NCBI GenBank assembly: GCA_964605545.1
Contig: CAZSCX010000018.1
Coordinates: 1 to 12,220 of the forward strand
DNA length: 12,220 bases
Reading direction: 5' to 3'
Source of the DNA: DAOTMI01 sp964605545
GTDB taxonomy: Bacteria > Patescibacteriota > Microgenomatia > UBA12405
Shown: positions 1-5,301 of the stretch, piece by piece
Layout of the letters: the number at the start of each line of letters is the position of its first letter
How positions within the stretch are numbered: the stretch's first letter is position 1
The notes under the pieces: generated by a model
Seen by the model: only the letters and a program-made list of their open reading frames with translations
Database searches by the model: none
What the model was told of the DNA's origin: nothing
Made by a program: the position numbers and the translations under genes

Positions 1-3
1 AGT

Positions 4-9
4 TATAAT
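4..9 (+). promoter_or_regulatory. Putative -10 box upstream of the sugar transferase
   Basis: A consensus TATAAT lies 25 nt before the ATG at 35. Any -35 element would lie outside the window. No Shine-Dalgarno sequence is visible between it and the start codon. Seen in sequence; promoter function is inferred. Confidence 0.35.
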
Positions 10-34
10 GTCAAAAACATAGTTAAACAAATCC

Positions 35-679
35 ATGATAAAAAATAAATTCTATTTTGAATTCTGTAAACGATTTATCGACATCTTTTTTTCCTTATTT
101 CTTATTCTTCTTTTTTCACCCTTATTTATTATTTTTACTATTCTTATTAAAATTACTTCGCCTGGACCAATTCTCTTTAAACAAAAACGAGCTGGTAAAA
201 ATCATAAAGAATTCTATATGTATAAATTCCGTACTATGTATATTGGCGACAATGACAAGCGTCTAAAAGAAAATTACCCTCAACTTTGGAAAAAATATAA
301 AGAAAATGGCTGGAAACTACCAATGAAAGAAGATCCTAGAATTACTTCTATTGGGAAAATAATTCGTACCATATCTCTCGATGAACTACCTCAATTTTTT
401 AATATTTTAAAAGGAGAAATGAGTTTAGTTGGTCCTCGTGCTTATCGCGAAGAAGAATTAAAAGAATACGAAAACAAATTTCCTCATACCAAACAGTATA
501 TTAAAGACATTCGCTCAGTTAAACCGGGTCTAACCGGCATTTGGCAAACTTCAGGTCGCAACGATCTTCCTTTCGAAAAAAGAGCCAAGATGGATTCCAA
601 TTACGTTCGCAATCGCTCCCTGCGTCAAGAAATCTCAATTATTCTCAAAACCCCATTTTCCATGCTTTCTCGCTGGTAA
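35..679 (+). CDS. Polyprenyl-phosphate sugar-1-phosphate transferase (bacterial sugar transferase family)
   Basis: Membrane enzyme that would move a sugar-1-phosphate from a nucleotide sugar to a polyprenyl phosphate carrier, the first step of a surface glycan or glycoconjugate. At 214 aa it is the short, catalytic-core type (PglC-like), without the extra N-terminal transmembrane domain of WcaJ/WbaP. Residues 13-40 form one hydrophobic re-entrant/membrane helix, followed by the family landmarks PGP (43-45), KFRTM (64-68), the acidic pair D116-E117 in DELPQFFNILKGEMSLVGPR, and KPGLTGIWQTSGRND (163-177). The sugar substrate cannot be told from sequence. It ends 29 nt before the DUF4012 gene on the same strand. 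The family call is firm; the role in a specific pathway is inferred. Confidence 0.93.
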   Translation: MIKNKFYFEFCKRFIDIFFSLFLILLFSPLFIIFTILIKITSPGPILFKQKRAGKNHKEFYMYKFRTMYIGDNDKRLKENYPQLWKKYKENGWKLPMKEDPRITSIGKIIRTISLDELPQFFNILKGEMSLVGPRAYREEELKEYENKFPHTKQYIKDIRSVKPGLTGIWQTSGRNDLPFEKRAKMDSNYVRNRSLRQEISIILKTPFSMLSRW

Positions 680-696
680 AATCAAATAATTTCCTC

Positions 697-702
697 TAAA
701 AT
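697..702 (+). promoter_or_regulatory. -10-like TAAAAT 6 nt before the DUF4012 start codon
   Basis: TAAAAT ends 6 nt upstream of the ATG at 709, so transcription from it would begin at or next to the start codon (leaderless mRNA). There is no clear -35 and no Shine-Dalgarno. The same geometry recurs at other genes in the window. Confidence 0.4.
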
Positions 703-708
703 GAATTA

Positions 709-2634
709 ATGCGTTTCAAATTTAAATTGCCAAAAATTAATATTAGAATCAATAAACCAAAACTCAAGAAGTTTTCTGTAAATTTTCTTTCTATTTCCGC
801 CATTGTCGTTACTGTCTTGGGTTTATTTTTATTTTTCTTTGTTTTTGTTCCCGGAAAAGGTTTTTATGATCAAATCAACATCACCCGAGAAAAAGCCAAG
901 AATATTCAAACAGCAATTAGTGCCAAAGACCTCGATCTTGCCAAAATAGAAATCAATGAACTTAAAACTCAACAGGTTTTATTACAGAAAAAATATTCTC
1001 GCCTAAAATTTATCGGTTCTTTTCCTTTCGTCAATAAATACTATCAAGACGGCAAAAACTTTTTAAATATTTTTAAAACAGCCATAGAAACAGGTGAAAT
1101 AGTTGTTCAAGCCATCGAACCTTACAAAGATTTTTTGGGTATCAAAGGTGCCGCCACCGATTCAGCTAAAACCACCCAAGACAGGATCAGTTTTCTCACC
1201 GAATCAATCGAAAGTATCATTCCCCACCTAGATTCAATTGAAAAAAAATTGACTGCGATTGAAACCGAATTCGATCAAATCAATATTGAAAATTATCCCG
1301 AAGAATTCAAAGGTATTAAACTTAAATCCAATCTTGTCAAAGCCAAAGAAATTTTGGGTGAAAGTGCTAAGCTCCTCAAAGATGGCCAGCCGATTCTCCA
1401 AAAAACGTCCTGGCTGTTGGGTAAAGATTCTCCTCGCCATTTTTTCCTGATTTTCCAAAACGATGCCGAATTGCGCCCAACCGGAGGCTTTTGGACTGCC
1501 TACTCTATCATCAAAATTGACAAGGGGAAAATCACTCCGGTACTTTCGGACGATATTTACTCATTGGATGCTAAATACAACAGCAAAGTCCCTGCTCCGC
1601 GACCCATAAAAGCATATCATATCAACGTTCCTTATTTTAATCTTCGAGACATGAATATTTCCCCTGACTTTCCGGAAAGCATCTCATCTTTTATGGCCAT
1701 TTACAACAAAATCGCCCCCAGCAAAAATAAAATTGACGCCGTCATTGCCATCGACACCAATGTTCTTGTCGATTTGGTCAAGGTCCTGGGTCGTATTGGC
1801 GTTTCTGGTTATGGTAATTTTTCCGCCGATCCCGACAAGCGCTGCGACGGCTGTCCTCAGATTATTTACCAGCTCGAATGGATTGCCGGTCGTCCCCGAA
1901 ACTACATCGAAACCGATCGCAAGGGCTTCCTTGGTCCTCTCATGAGCTCTTTGCTCAGCAATGCCATGGGCAGCGAGAAAGAAAAAATCAGTTCCATCAT
2001 GCAAGCCTTTTTAAACAATGTCTACCAGAAACACATTCTTTTTTATTTCACCGATCCCGAAATGCAAAAATCGGCAAAATTAGCCAATATTGCCGGACAA
2101 ATTAGTGAAACCACAGGAGACTATTTTCATCTCAACGACGCCAACATGGCCTCGGCCAAAACCAACCTTTTCCTAAAACAGAAAATAAAACATGAAATTA
2201 CCGCTCAAAACGGTAAAATCGAACACAAAATTACTATTACCTACATCAACCCCTCAAGGGCCTCCAACTGCAATTTGGAAAAAGGGGATCTTTGTCTCAA
2301 CGCTCCAAAATACCGCAACTGGTTTAGATTTTACGTGCCAACCGGTTCTAAACTTATTAAAATGACCGGCTCCGAAATAGAACCAGTCCAATACGAAGAA
2401 CTCGGCAAGCAAGTTTTTGAAGGATTTTACGGCGACAAATTCCCTCTATATGCCAAATCAAGTCTAAAAACGTCAATCCAATATGAAAGCAGTGTCCCCG
2501 CCAACAATAATTACTCTCTCCTCCTTCAGAAACAACCCGGCACCAAAGCTATCGATTATGAACTATTTGTCAACGGCAACAAATACGATTCTTTCGAATG
2601 GGTTGCCGACAAAACTATCAAAATCAGCTTCTAA
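709..2634 (+). CDS. DUF4012 domain-containing membrane-anchored protein
   Basis: A 641-aa protein with a basic N-terminus, one transmembrane helix (about residues 27-47) and a long extracytoplasmic part. Residues 55-235 are predicted mostly helical with coiled-coil character (many K/E/L/I). The DUF4012 core follows, recognisable by NDAELRPTGGF (251-261) and the flanking FLIFQ. A CDGCP motif near the middle could hold a disulfide or metal. Function is unknown. In CPR genomes such proteins commonly sit near glycosyltransferases and are presumed to act at the cell surface, which fits the sugar transferase just upstream. Its stop overlaps the recO start by one base (TAATG), so the two are probably translationally coupled. 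The middle of the gene looks richer in G+C than its neighbours. Domain call from motif recognition, good confidence; role unknown. Confidence 0.85.
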   Translation: MRFKFKLPKINIRINKPKLKKFSVNFLSISAIVVTVLGLFLFFFVFVPGKGFYDQINITREKAKNIQTAISAKDLDLAKIEINELKTQQVLLQKKYSRLKFIGSFPFVNKYYQDGKNFLNIFKTAIETGEIVVQAIEPYKDFLGIKGAATDSAKTTQDRISFLTESIESIIPHLDSIEKKLTAIETEFDQINIENYPEEFKGIKLKSNLVKAKEILGESAKLLKDGQPILQKTSWLLGKDSPRHFFLIFQNDAELRPTGGFWTAYSIIKIDKGKITPVLSDDIYSLDAKYNSKVPAPRPIKAYHINVPYFNLRDMNISPDFPESISSFMAIYNKIAPSKNKIDAVIAIDTNVLVDLVKVLGRIGVSGYGNFSADPDKRCDGCPQIIYQLEWIAGRPRNYIETDRKGFLGPLMSSLLSNAMGSEKEKISSIMQAFLNNVYQKHILFYFTDPEMQKSAKLANIAGQISETTGDYFHLNDANMASAKTNLFLKQKIKHEITAQNGKIEHKITITYINPSRASNCNLEKGDLCLNAPKYRNWFRFYVPTGSKLIKMTGSEIEPVQYEELGKQVFEGFYGDKFPLYAKSSLKTSIQYESSVPANNNYSLLLQKQPGTKAIDYELFVNGNKYDSFEWVADKTIKISF

Positions 2635-3194
2635 TGCCACTTTACAAAACAGTTACAGGAATAGTCATCAATAAGCGAAATTATAAAGATAATGATTTGG
2701 TTATCACCCTCTTGACCCCAAATTACGGCAAAATAAATTGTTTGGCCAAAGGCGCAAAGAATATAAAAAGCCGTAGATTAGGACATCTTCAATTGGGCAA
2801 CACTATCAAAGCCTCACTCTTTGAAAAAAACAATTTCTCCTGGCTTTCCGAATCAACCTCGATAAAATCATTTATGCAATCCAGTAAAAACTTAGTCCAG
2901 CTAAACTTACTCTTTTTATTCCTGGAATTTATTAATCAGCTTATTCCGGAAAATCAAAATACCCCCAAAGTTTATGAAATCTGTCAAAAAATTATTTCGG
3001 CTATTGATAAAAACCAACTCAAAACCTATATTTCCAACGAAATTAATCTAATAAAAACCCTCGGTTTTGGAATCCCAGACGATATAATTAATTCTTATAA
3101 TACAAATAATTTTAAACTCACTCAAAATCTTCTAAAAAACCATTTTGAATCTATCTTGGAAAAACCAATTGAATCAAATAGGCTGTTTATGTAG
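2634..3194 (+). CDS. recO: DNA repair protein RecO (short CPR-type)
   Basis: RecO loads RecA on SSB-coated gaps together with RecR. This 186-aa protein has the N-terminal OB-fold signature (TGIVINKRNYKDNDLVITLL, then GKINCLAKGAKN and SRRLGHLQLG), followed by a helical domain and a family-like end (ILEKPIESNRLF). Typical RecO is about 240 aa; this one is shorter and lacks the zinc-binding cysteines found in many homologues, but it does not look truncated. The ATG at 2634 is chosen over the in-frame start at 2598 because it begins the OB fold exactly and overlaps the upstream stop by one base. The last two codons, ATG TAG, run into a REP-like palindrome, so the stop codon lies within the repeat's GTAG head. 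Confidence 0.85.
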   Translation: MPLYKTVTGIVINKRNYKDNDLVITLLTPNYGKINCLAKGAKNIKSRRLGHLQLGNTIKASLFEKNNFSWLSESTSIKSFMQSSKNLVQLNLLFLFLEFINQLIPENQNTPKVYEICQKIISAIDKNQLKTYISNEINLIKTLGFGIPDDIINSYNTNNFKLTQNLLKNHFESILEKPIESNRLFM

Positions 3195-3214
3195 GGGCGG
3201 ACTGCGTCCGCCCC
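3191..3214 (+). repeat. REP-like palindrome 1, GTAG head, + orientation
   Basis: GTAG (3191-3194) is followed by a GC-rich hairpin: GGGCGGAC, loop TGC, GTCCGCCC (the flanking G/C adds a ninth pair). It is sharply GC-rich against AT-rich surroundings. The GTAG-plus-palindrome layout is that of REP elements mobilised by RAYT transposases, and a RAYT lies 0.8 kb downstream. The recO stop TAG is part of the head. The hairpin may also act as a transcription terminator, although only a short T-run follows. Confidence 0.75.
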
Positions 3215-3232
3215 TCTCTTTAATCATCCCCA

Positions 3233-3261
3233 TTGACAAACTACATCCCATAGTATATAAT
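3233..3261 (+). promoter_or_regulatory. Perfect sigma70-type promoter of small RNA 1
   Basis: TTGACA (3233-3238), a 17-nt spacer, then TATAAT (3256-3261): a full consensus match with ideal spacing, the strongest promoter in the window. The expected start site is about 3268. No open reading frame follows; the product is the hairpin RNA that starts there. Confidence 0.85.
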
Positions 3262-3267
3262 ATAAGT

Positions 3268-3351
3268 ATTAACAGTCAAAAGAGAGACTCTCGGGGTAGG
3301 TGGCTCCTCTAAAGCTTTCCCACTCCGTTTCTCTTTTGACTGTTATTTTTT
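3268..3351 (+). ncRNA. Small hairpin RNA of about 84 nt, unassigned family
   Basis: The start is set by the consensus promoter and the end by a six-T run (3346-3351). A 15-bp perfect inverted repeat (3271-3285 with 3330-3344) brings the two ends together. Inside, CGGGGT (3292-3297) pairs with ACTCCG (3322-3327), including one G-U. GG (3299-3300) then pairs with CC (3319-3320), and a small apical stem has its loop near 3306-3312. The whole RNA is therefore one long interrupted hairpin, and its outer stem plus T-tract is also a good intrinsic terminator. It lacks the SRP RNA tip motif, and it is far shorter than 6S RNA. I do not recognise the family. Alternative: a 74-bp MITE-like element with 15-bp terminal inverted repeats, but the promoter and T-tract favour an RNA gene. 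Confidence 0.6.
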
Positions 3352-3352
3352 G
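3324..3352 (+). repeat. Direct repeat copy 1 (29 bp; 3' end of small RNA 1)
   Basis: Identical over 29 bp to 3940-3968 and nearly identical to 4641-4669. This copy is part of an intact RNA gene; the others are not. The pattern resembles attachment-site duplication by elements that integrate into the 3' end of an RNA gene. Confidence 0.8.
3330..3351 (+). terminator. Intrinsic terminator of small RNA 1
   Basis: The 3' arm of the 15-bp perfect stem is followed by A and six Ts. It overlaps the first copy of the 29-bp direct repeat, and contains the TTGACT that could serve as the -35 of the next RNA. Confidence 0.65.
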
Positions 3353-3363
3353 TGTGATAAAAT
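3336..3363 (+). promoter_or_regulatory. Promoter of structured RNA 2
   Basis: TTGACT (3336-3341), a 16-nt spacer and TAAAAT (3358-3363). The predicted start near 3370 coincides with the first base of the long closing stem of the structured RNA, which independently supports both calls. The -35 lies inside the direct repeat. Confidence 0.5.
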
Positions 3364-3369
3364 GATGTA

Positions 3370-3505
3370 TACGAACTCGTACGGGGCTGAAATGCAGAAA
3401 GGCTCTACTGCGGAGTGTGAGTAGGTTTCAAGTAATTGAAACATCGAAAACACTACGATGAAGGAAAGCCACCCTTCCAGCTCCATACGAGTTTGTAAGG
3501 TTTTA
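3370..3505 (+). ncRNA. Highly structured RNA of about 135 nt, possibly new class
   Basis: A 19-bp closing stem pairs 3370-3388 with 3479-3497 (one mismatch, two G-U). It encloses several helices. GCAG/CTGC (3394-3397/3408-3411) has loop AAAGGCTCTA. A 7-bp hairpin (3425-3431/3436-3442) is capped by GTAA, a GNRA tetraloop. ATCG/CGAT is at 3443-3446/3456-3459. GAAGG/CCTTC (3460-3464/3473-3477) has loop AAAGCCAC. GGCT (3401-3404) and AGCC (3467-3470) in two of the loops are perfectly complementary and could form a kissing interaction. TTTT follows shortly after the stem. It overlaps the 3' end of the opposite-strand nuclease-like gene by about 50 nt. It could be a regulatory antisense RNA, a ribozyme or riboswitch-like RNA, or a folded DNA site used in transposition. 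No known class recognised. Confidence 0.55.
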
Positions 3506-3920
3506 AATAAGCCTCATCCCTGATTCGAAAAACTGTAACTACAAAATTCGTGTGATCACAACCTTCATCCAAACTACATTCACAATTATCTAAAGAACAA
3601 AAATATTTGATACCTTTAAAATCTTTTACCAAACAATAACTCCCACTCTTACTTGGTTTATTTTGATAAATATGATCCGGAAATTTCACTAAATCAAACA
3701 AGTACTTTAAAATACATTCGAATTCCTCTGCTGGTTTTTTATCATAAAGATGTTTTAAACATTTTGAAGTAACATAAACTTTTTGGGATTTTACACTCAA
3801 CTCTTTTGTAACAACATTAGTTAACGAACATAACAACAATATTTTATCCGCTACATATGTTTTTTCTTCCGTACCTTTAATATACCTTTTAAAAAACTTG
3901 CCTAAACCACAATTATCCAT
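3453..3920 (-). CDS. Small protein with PBECR-like (BECR fold) nuclease pattern
   Basis: 155 aa, the only minus-strand gene. The second half reads like the PBECR group (phage barnase-EndoU-colicin-RelE-like nucleases): a conserved-looking histidine (H57 in CLKHLYD), an amphipathic helix, PDHIY (81-85), a beta-rich part, then VVTVFRIR (127-134) and a C-terminal YKLVWSWKGG. Such domains are usually RNases acting as toxins or effectors. Four cysteines (108, 113, 115, 121) cluster before the VVT strand. No signal peptide or membrane segment. A -10-like TATTTT lies 5 nt before the ATG on the minus strand, suggesting a leaderless mRNA; its 3' end converges with structured RNA 2. It occupies cassette 1 alone. 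The family call rests on motif recall and is tentative; catalytic activity is not shown. Confidence 0.6.
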   Translation of the reverse strand: MDNCGLGKFFKRYIKGTEEKTYVADKILLLCSLTNVVTKELSVKSQKVYVTSKCLKHLYDKKPAEEFECILKYLFDLVKFPDHIYQNKPSKSGSYCLVKDFKGIKYFCSLDNCECSLDEGCDHTNFVVTVFRIRDEAYLKPYKLVWSWKGGFPSS

Positions 3921-3925
3921 ACACT

Positions 3926-3931
3926 AAAATA
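3926..3931 (-). promoter_or_regulatory. -10-like TATTTT upstream of the PBECR-like gene
   Basis: On the minus strand TATTTT ends 5 nt before the ATG, the same leaderless spacing seen at other genes here. No good -35 is visible. Confidence 0.3.
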
Positions 3932-3939
3932 CCATAAAT

Positions 3940-3968
3940 TCCGTTTCTCTTTTGACTGTTATTTTTTG
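3940..3968 (+). repeat. Direct repeat copy 2 (29 bp, exact)
   Basis: Exact duplicate of 3324-3352, but without the matching 5' arm, so it cannot form the terminator hairpin here. It marks the border between cassette 1 (nuclease-like gene plus structured RNA) and cassette 2 (RAYT). Confidence 0.8.
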
Positions 3969-3983
3969 CCTGCCCACGCTTCA

Positions 3984-4006
3984 GGGCGAGGGAACCTCGC
4001 CCATAC
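3984..4006 (-). repeat. REP-like palindrome 2, left flank of RAYT, - orientation
   Basis: Stem GGGCGAGG (3984-3991), loop GAA, CCTCGCCC (3995-4002). Read on the minus strand it is headed by GTAT. It shares the exact stem with palindrome 4 on the other side of the RAYT gene, in inverted orientation, as is typical of RAYT genes bracketed by REPs. Confidence 0.75.
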
Positions 4007-4029
4007 TGTCAGCTCTCAAAGATTTAATG

Positions 4030-4035
4030 TAAAAT
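4030..4035 (+). promoter_or_regulatory. -10-like TAAAAT before the RAYT TTG start
   Basis: TAAAAT ends 6 nt before the TTG at 4042. This geometry matches other starts in the window and supports TTG as the start codon. Confidence 0.35.
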
Positions 4036-4041
4036 TTAGTA

Positions 4042-4608
4042 TTGACTATCTACCAAAAACACACAACTAGATTAGGAAAACACAATTATTCTATTTCTGA
4101 AACTTATGCCATTACGATAGGATCATTCAAACACTATTGCTTATTTGGTGATATTTACAATGGCAAAATAATAAAAAATAAAGTTTATGAAATAATTTAT
4201 AAGAACATAATTGATTTACCCAAGAAATACAAAATTGTAAAAATATTAAATTTTCAGATTATGCCAAACCATATTCATTTAATTATTAAAATTGATAGCA
4301 TTGGTTTAAGTAAAAAAAACGATTTATCAAAAAGCAATTTACACATGCAATCATATAACATATGTCCTACCTTAGGACAAATAATTGCCTATTTGAAATA
4401 CAACATTACTAAAGAAGTTAATAGTGATTTAGGCGACCCCGCCGCGGCGGGGTCGCCCTACTACGAAGGGAAATTATTCCTGCGTGGTTATTTTGACCAC
4501 ATTATTAGAGATAAAAATGACTTAATTGCTCAAATGAAATATATCGATAATAATCCCAAGAATTGGTTTTATGATGAGTTTAATAAAAACAAAAAGCAAG
4601 GAAGTTAA
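4042..4608 (+). CDS. REP-associated tyrosine transposase (RAYT, Y1 HUH family)
   Basis: A 188-aa single-strand DNA nuclease/transposase of the IS200/RAYT type, which cuts and rejoins REP hairpins through a covalent tyrosine link. The HUH motif is in MPNHIHLII (H77, H79), and the probable nucleophile is Y120 in AYLKYNITKEVN. The RAYT-specific tail GYFDHIIRD (149-157) and IDNNPKNW (168-175) are present. The start is TTG at 4042: there is no upstream in-frame start before a stop, the next Met is in the HUH motif, and the N-terminus (RLGKHNYSISETYAITI) aligns with the usual RAYT start. Odd feature: residues 131-139 (GDPAAAGSP) are encoded by a 26-bp perfect GC-rich palindrome, a REP-like element inserted in frame between the tyrosine helix and the tail. 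Inverted REPs flank the gene. Whether it is still active is unknown. Confidence 0.88.
   Translation: MTIYQKHTTRLGKHNYSISETYAITIGSFKHYCLFGDIYNGKIIKNKVYEIIYKNIIDLPKKYKIVKILNFQIMPNHIHLIIKIDSIGLSKKNDLSKSNLHMQSYNICPTLGQIIAYLKYNITKEVNSDLGDPAAAGSPYYEGKLFLRGYFDHIIRDKNDLIAQMKYIDNNPKNWFYDEFNKNKKQGS
4432..4461 (-). repeat. REP-like palindrome 3 inside the RAYT coding sequence, - orientation
   Basis: A perfect 26-bp palindrome (4432-4457) of 12 + 2 + 12 bp, almost wholly G/C, followed by CTAC, which reads as a GTAG head on the minus strand. It keeps the transposase frame open, adding about nine to eleven residues. Confidence 0.8.
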
Positions 4609-4610
4609 CA

Positions 4611-4633
4611 GTAAGGGCGAGGTCTCCTCGCCC
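4611..4633 (+). repeat. REP-like palindrome 4, right flank of RAYT, + orientation
   Basis: GTAA head (4611-4614), stem GGGCGAGG (4615-4622), loop TCT, CCTCGCCC (4626-4633). It starts two bases after the transposase stop codon and has the same stem as palindrome 2, in the opposite orientation. Confidence 0.75.
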
Positions 4634-4640
4634 AAATCAA

Positions 4641-4669
4641 TCCTTTTTCTCTTTTGACTGTTATTTTTG
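4641..4669 (+). repeat. Direct repeat copy 3 (diverged)
   Basis: Same 29-nt length as copies 1 and 2, with 23 consecutive identical bases (4646-4668) and small differences at both ends. It marks the right border of cassette 2, after which ordinary genes resume. Confidence 0.75.
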
Positions 4670-4691
4670 TCTGCACAACCATGCCTCGTGA

Positions 4692-4697
4692 TATACT
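4692..4697 (+). promoter_or_regulatory. -10-like TATACT before the hypothetical gene at 4704
   Basis: TATACT ends 6 nt before the ATG, again predicting a leaderless transcript. No convincing -35 at 17 nt. Confidence 0.4.
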
Positions 4698-4703
4698 CCA
4701 CAT

Positions 4704-5282
4704 ATGGAAGTAAAATATCTGAAAGCGTTGGGCTTGGAAAAAAGTAACCAGTCAGATATCGTTGGTATATTTTCCAATTTCCAAACATCTCATGGTAACA
4801 GCGACTATAGCGCATTTACCGCTCGGTTGAATAAACTTCCCTATACAAACTATTGCGGTAACCCCATGGTTACCGGCACAGGCAAAGACCCTCTAGGAAA
4901 TTTTAACTTAACCGAATATGATTATGGTCATCATTGGATAAAAGAATACCATCCCAACTCCCATGTCGGTGCATCAAAAACTCCATTAGTATATCGATAC
5001 ATATTAATACCAACACCGACAGAAATTTTTACCGGAAAATGGGATTACAGCAACAAATCGCAACTTCCACTTATAGATATAAGTACACGAAGCGGTTTTG
5101 AATCTTACGGACAATTTTGTTTTGTCACTATGCCCAAAAAAATAAATAATTTTAATTTGCCAATTATCCGTTCCACAATTGATAAGCACCTTGAGGCATT
5201 TAACGATGCTTTAAGAAACCATTCCCCTCGCTTAGAACCTATAAAATTTGAAAGAATTACTTTGGACAAAATAGATTTCTAA
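4704..5282 (+). CDS. Hypothetical protein
   Basis: 192 aa, soluble, no signal peptide or transmembrane segment, no family recognised. It is rich in aromatic residues, Asn, Pro and His in the first 100 residues (for example YDYGHHWIKEYHPNSHVGAS), and has a segment PLIDIST..GFESYGQFCFV that looks loosely like VVDL..LGIDPHGQFSI in the next gene. That hints at a diverged tandem pair, but the evidence is weak. It has its own -10-like box and starts 35 nt after the direct repeat that ends the mobile island. The 19 nt between its stop and the next ATG hold another -10 box. Real gene judged from length, start geometry and amino-acid composition; function unknown. Confidence 0.6.
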   Translation: MEVKYLKALGLEKSNQSDIVGIFSNFQTSHGNSDYSAFTARLNKLPYTNYCGNPMVTGTGKDPLGNFNLTEYDYGHHWIKEYHPNSHVGASKTPLVYRYILIPTPTEIFTGKWDYSNKSQLPLIDISTRSGFESYGQFCFVTMPKKINNFNLPIIRSTIDKHLEAFNDALRNHSPRLEPIKFERITLDKIDF

Positions 5283-5290
5283 TTTTGTGG

Positions 5291-5296
5291 TACAAT
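5291..5296 (+). promoter_or_regulatory. -10-like TACAAT before the hypothetical gene at 5302
   Basis: TACAAT ends 5 nt before the ATG at 5302. This argues for the ATG over the in-frame GTG at 5287, which would lie upstream of the box. Confidence 0.4.
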
Positions 5297-5301
5297 CCAC
5301 T

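Noticed and set aside
1684..2004. Minus-strand 106-aa open frame within the DUF4012 gene
   Set aside because: It lies wholly inside a well-supported gene and has no recognisable features; a shadow frame.
2598..2633. Earlier in-frame start for recO
   Set aside because: It would add 12 residues overlapping the DUF4012 gene ahead of the OB fold; the TAATG junction start is better.
3271..3344. MITE with 15-bp terminal inverted repeats
   Set aside because: No clear target-site duplication, and a perfect promoter plus a T-tract fit an RNA gene better. Kept as an alternative only.
3268..3351. SRP RNA or 6S RNA
   Set aside because: There is no SRP tip motif (GGTCAG...AGCAG). The RNA is far shorter than 6S and lacks its central bubble layout.
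3383..3484. GGGGCTGA at the start and CCAGCTCCA at the end look like the acceptor stem of tmRNA
   Set aside because: Only about 100 nt separate them, there is no T-loop or tag reading frame, and the pairing continues outward into a longer stem. Probably coincidence.
3370..3505. Hammerhead or other small ribozyme, or a group II intron domain
   Set aside because: CTGAAATG does not match the hammerhead core CTGANGA, and no domain V-like hairpin or other known core is visible.
3324..4669. CRISPR array or integron attC series
   Set aside because: Three copies spaced 600-700 bp apart with genes between; no cas genes, no integrase, and no attC core sites.
4522..4815. Minus-strand 97-aa open frame across the RAYT end and next gene
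   Set aside because: It crosses a REP palindrome, a direct repeat and two supported genes; no start signal.
5287..5301. GTG start for the second hypothetical gene
   Set aside because: The -10-like TACAAT lies downstream of it, and the ATG at 5302 fits the local start geometry.
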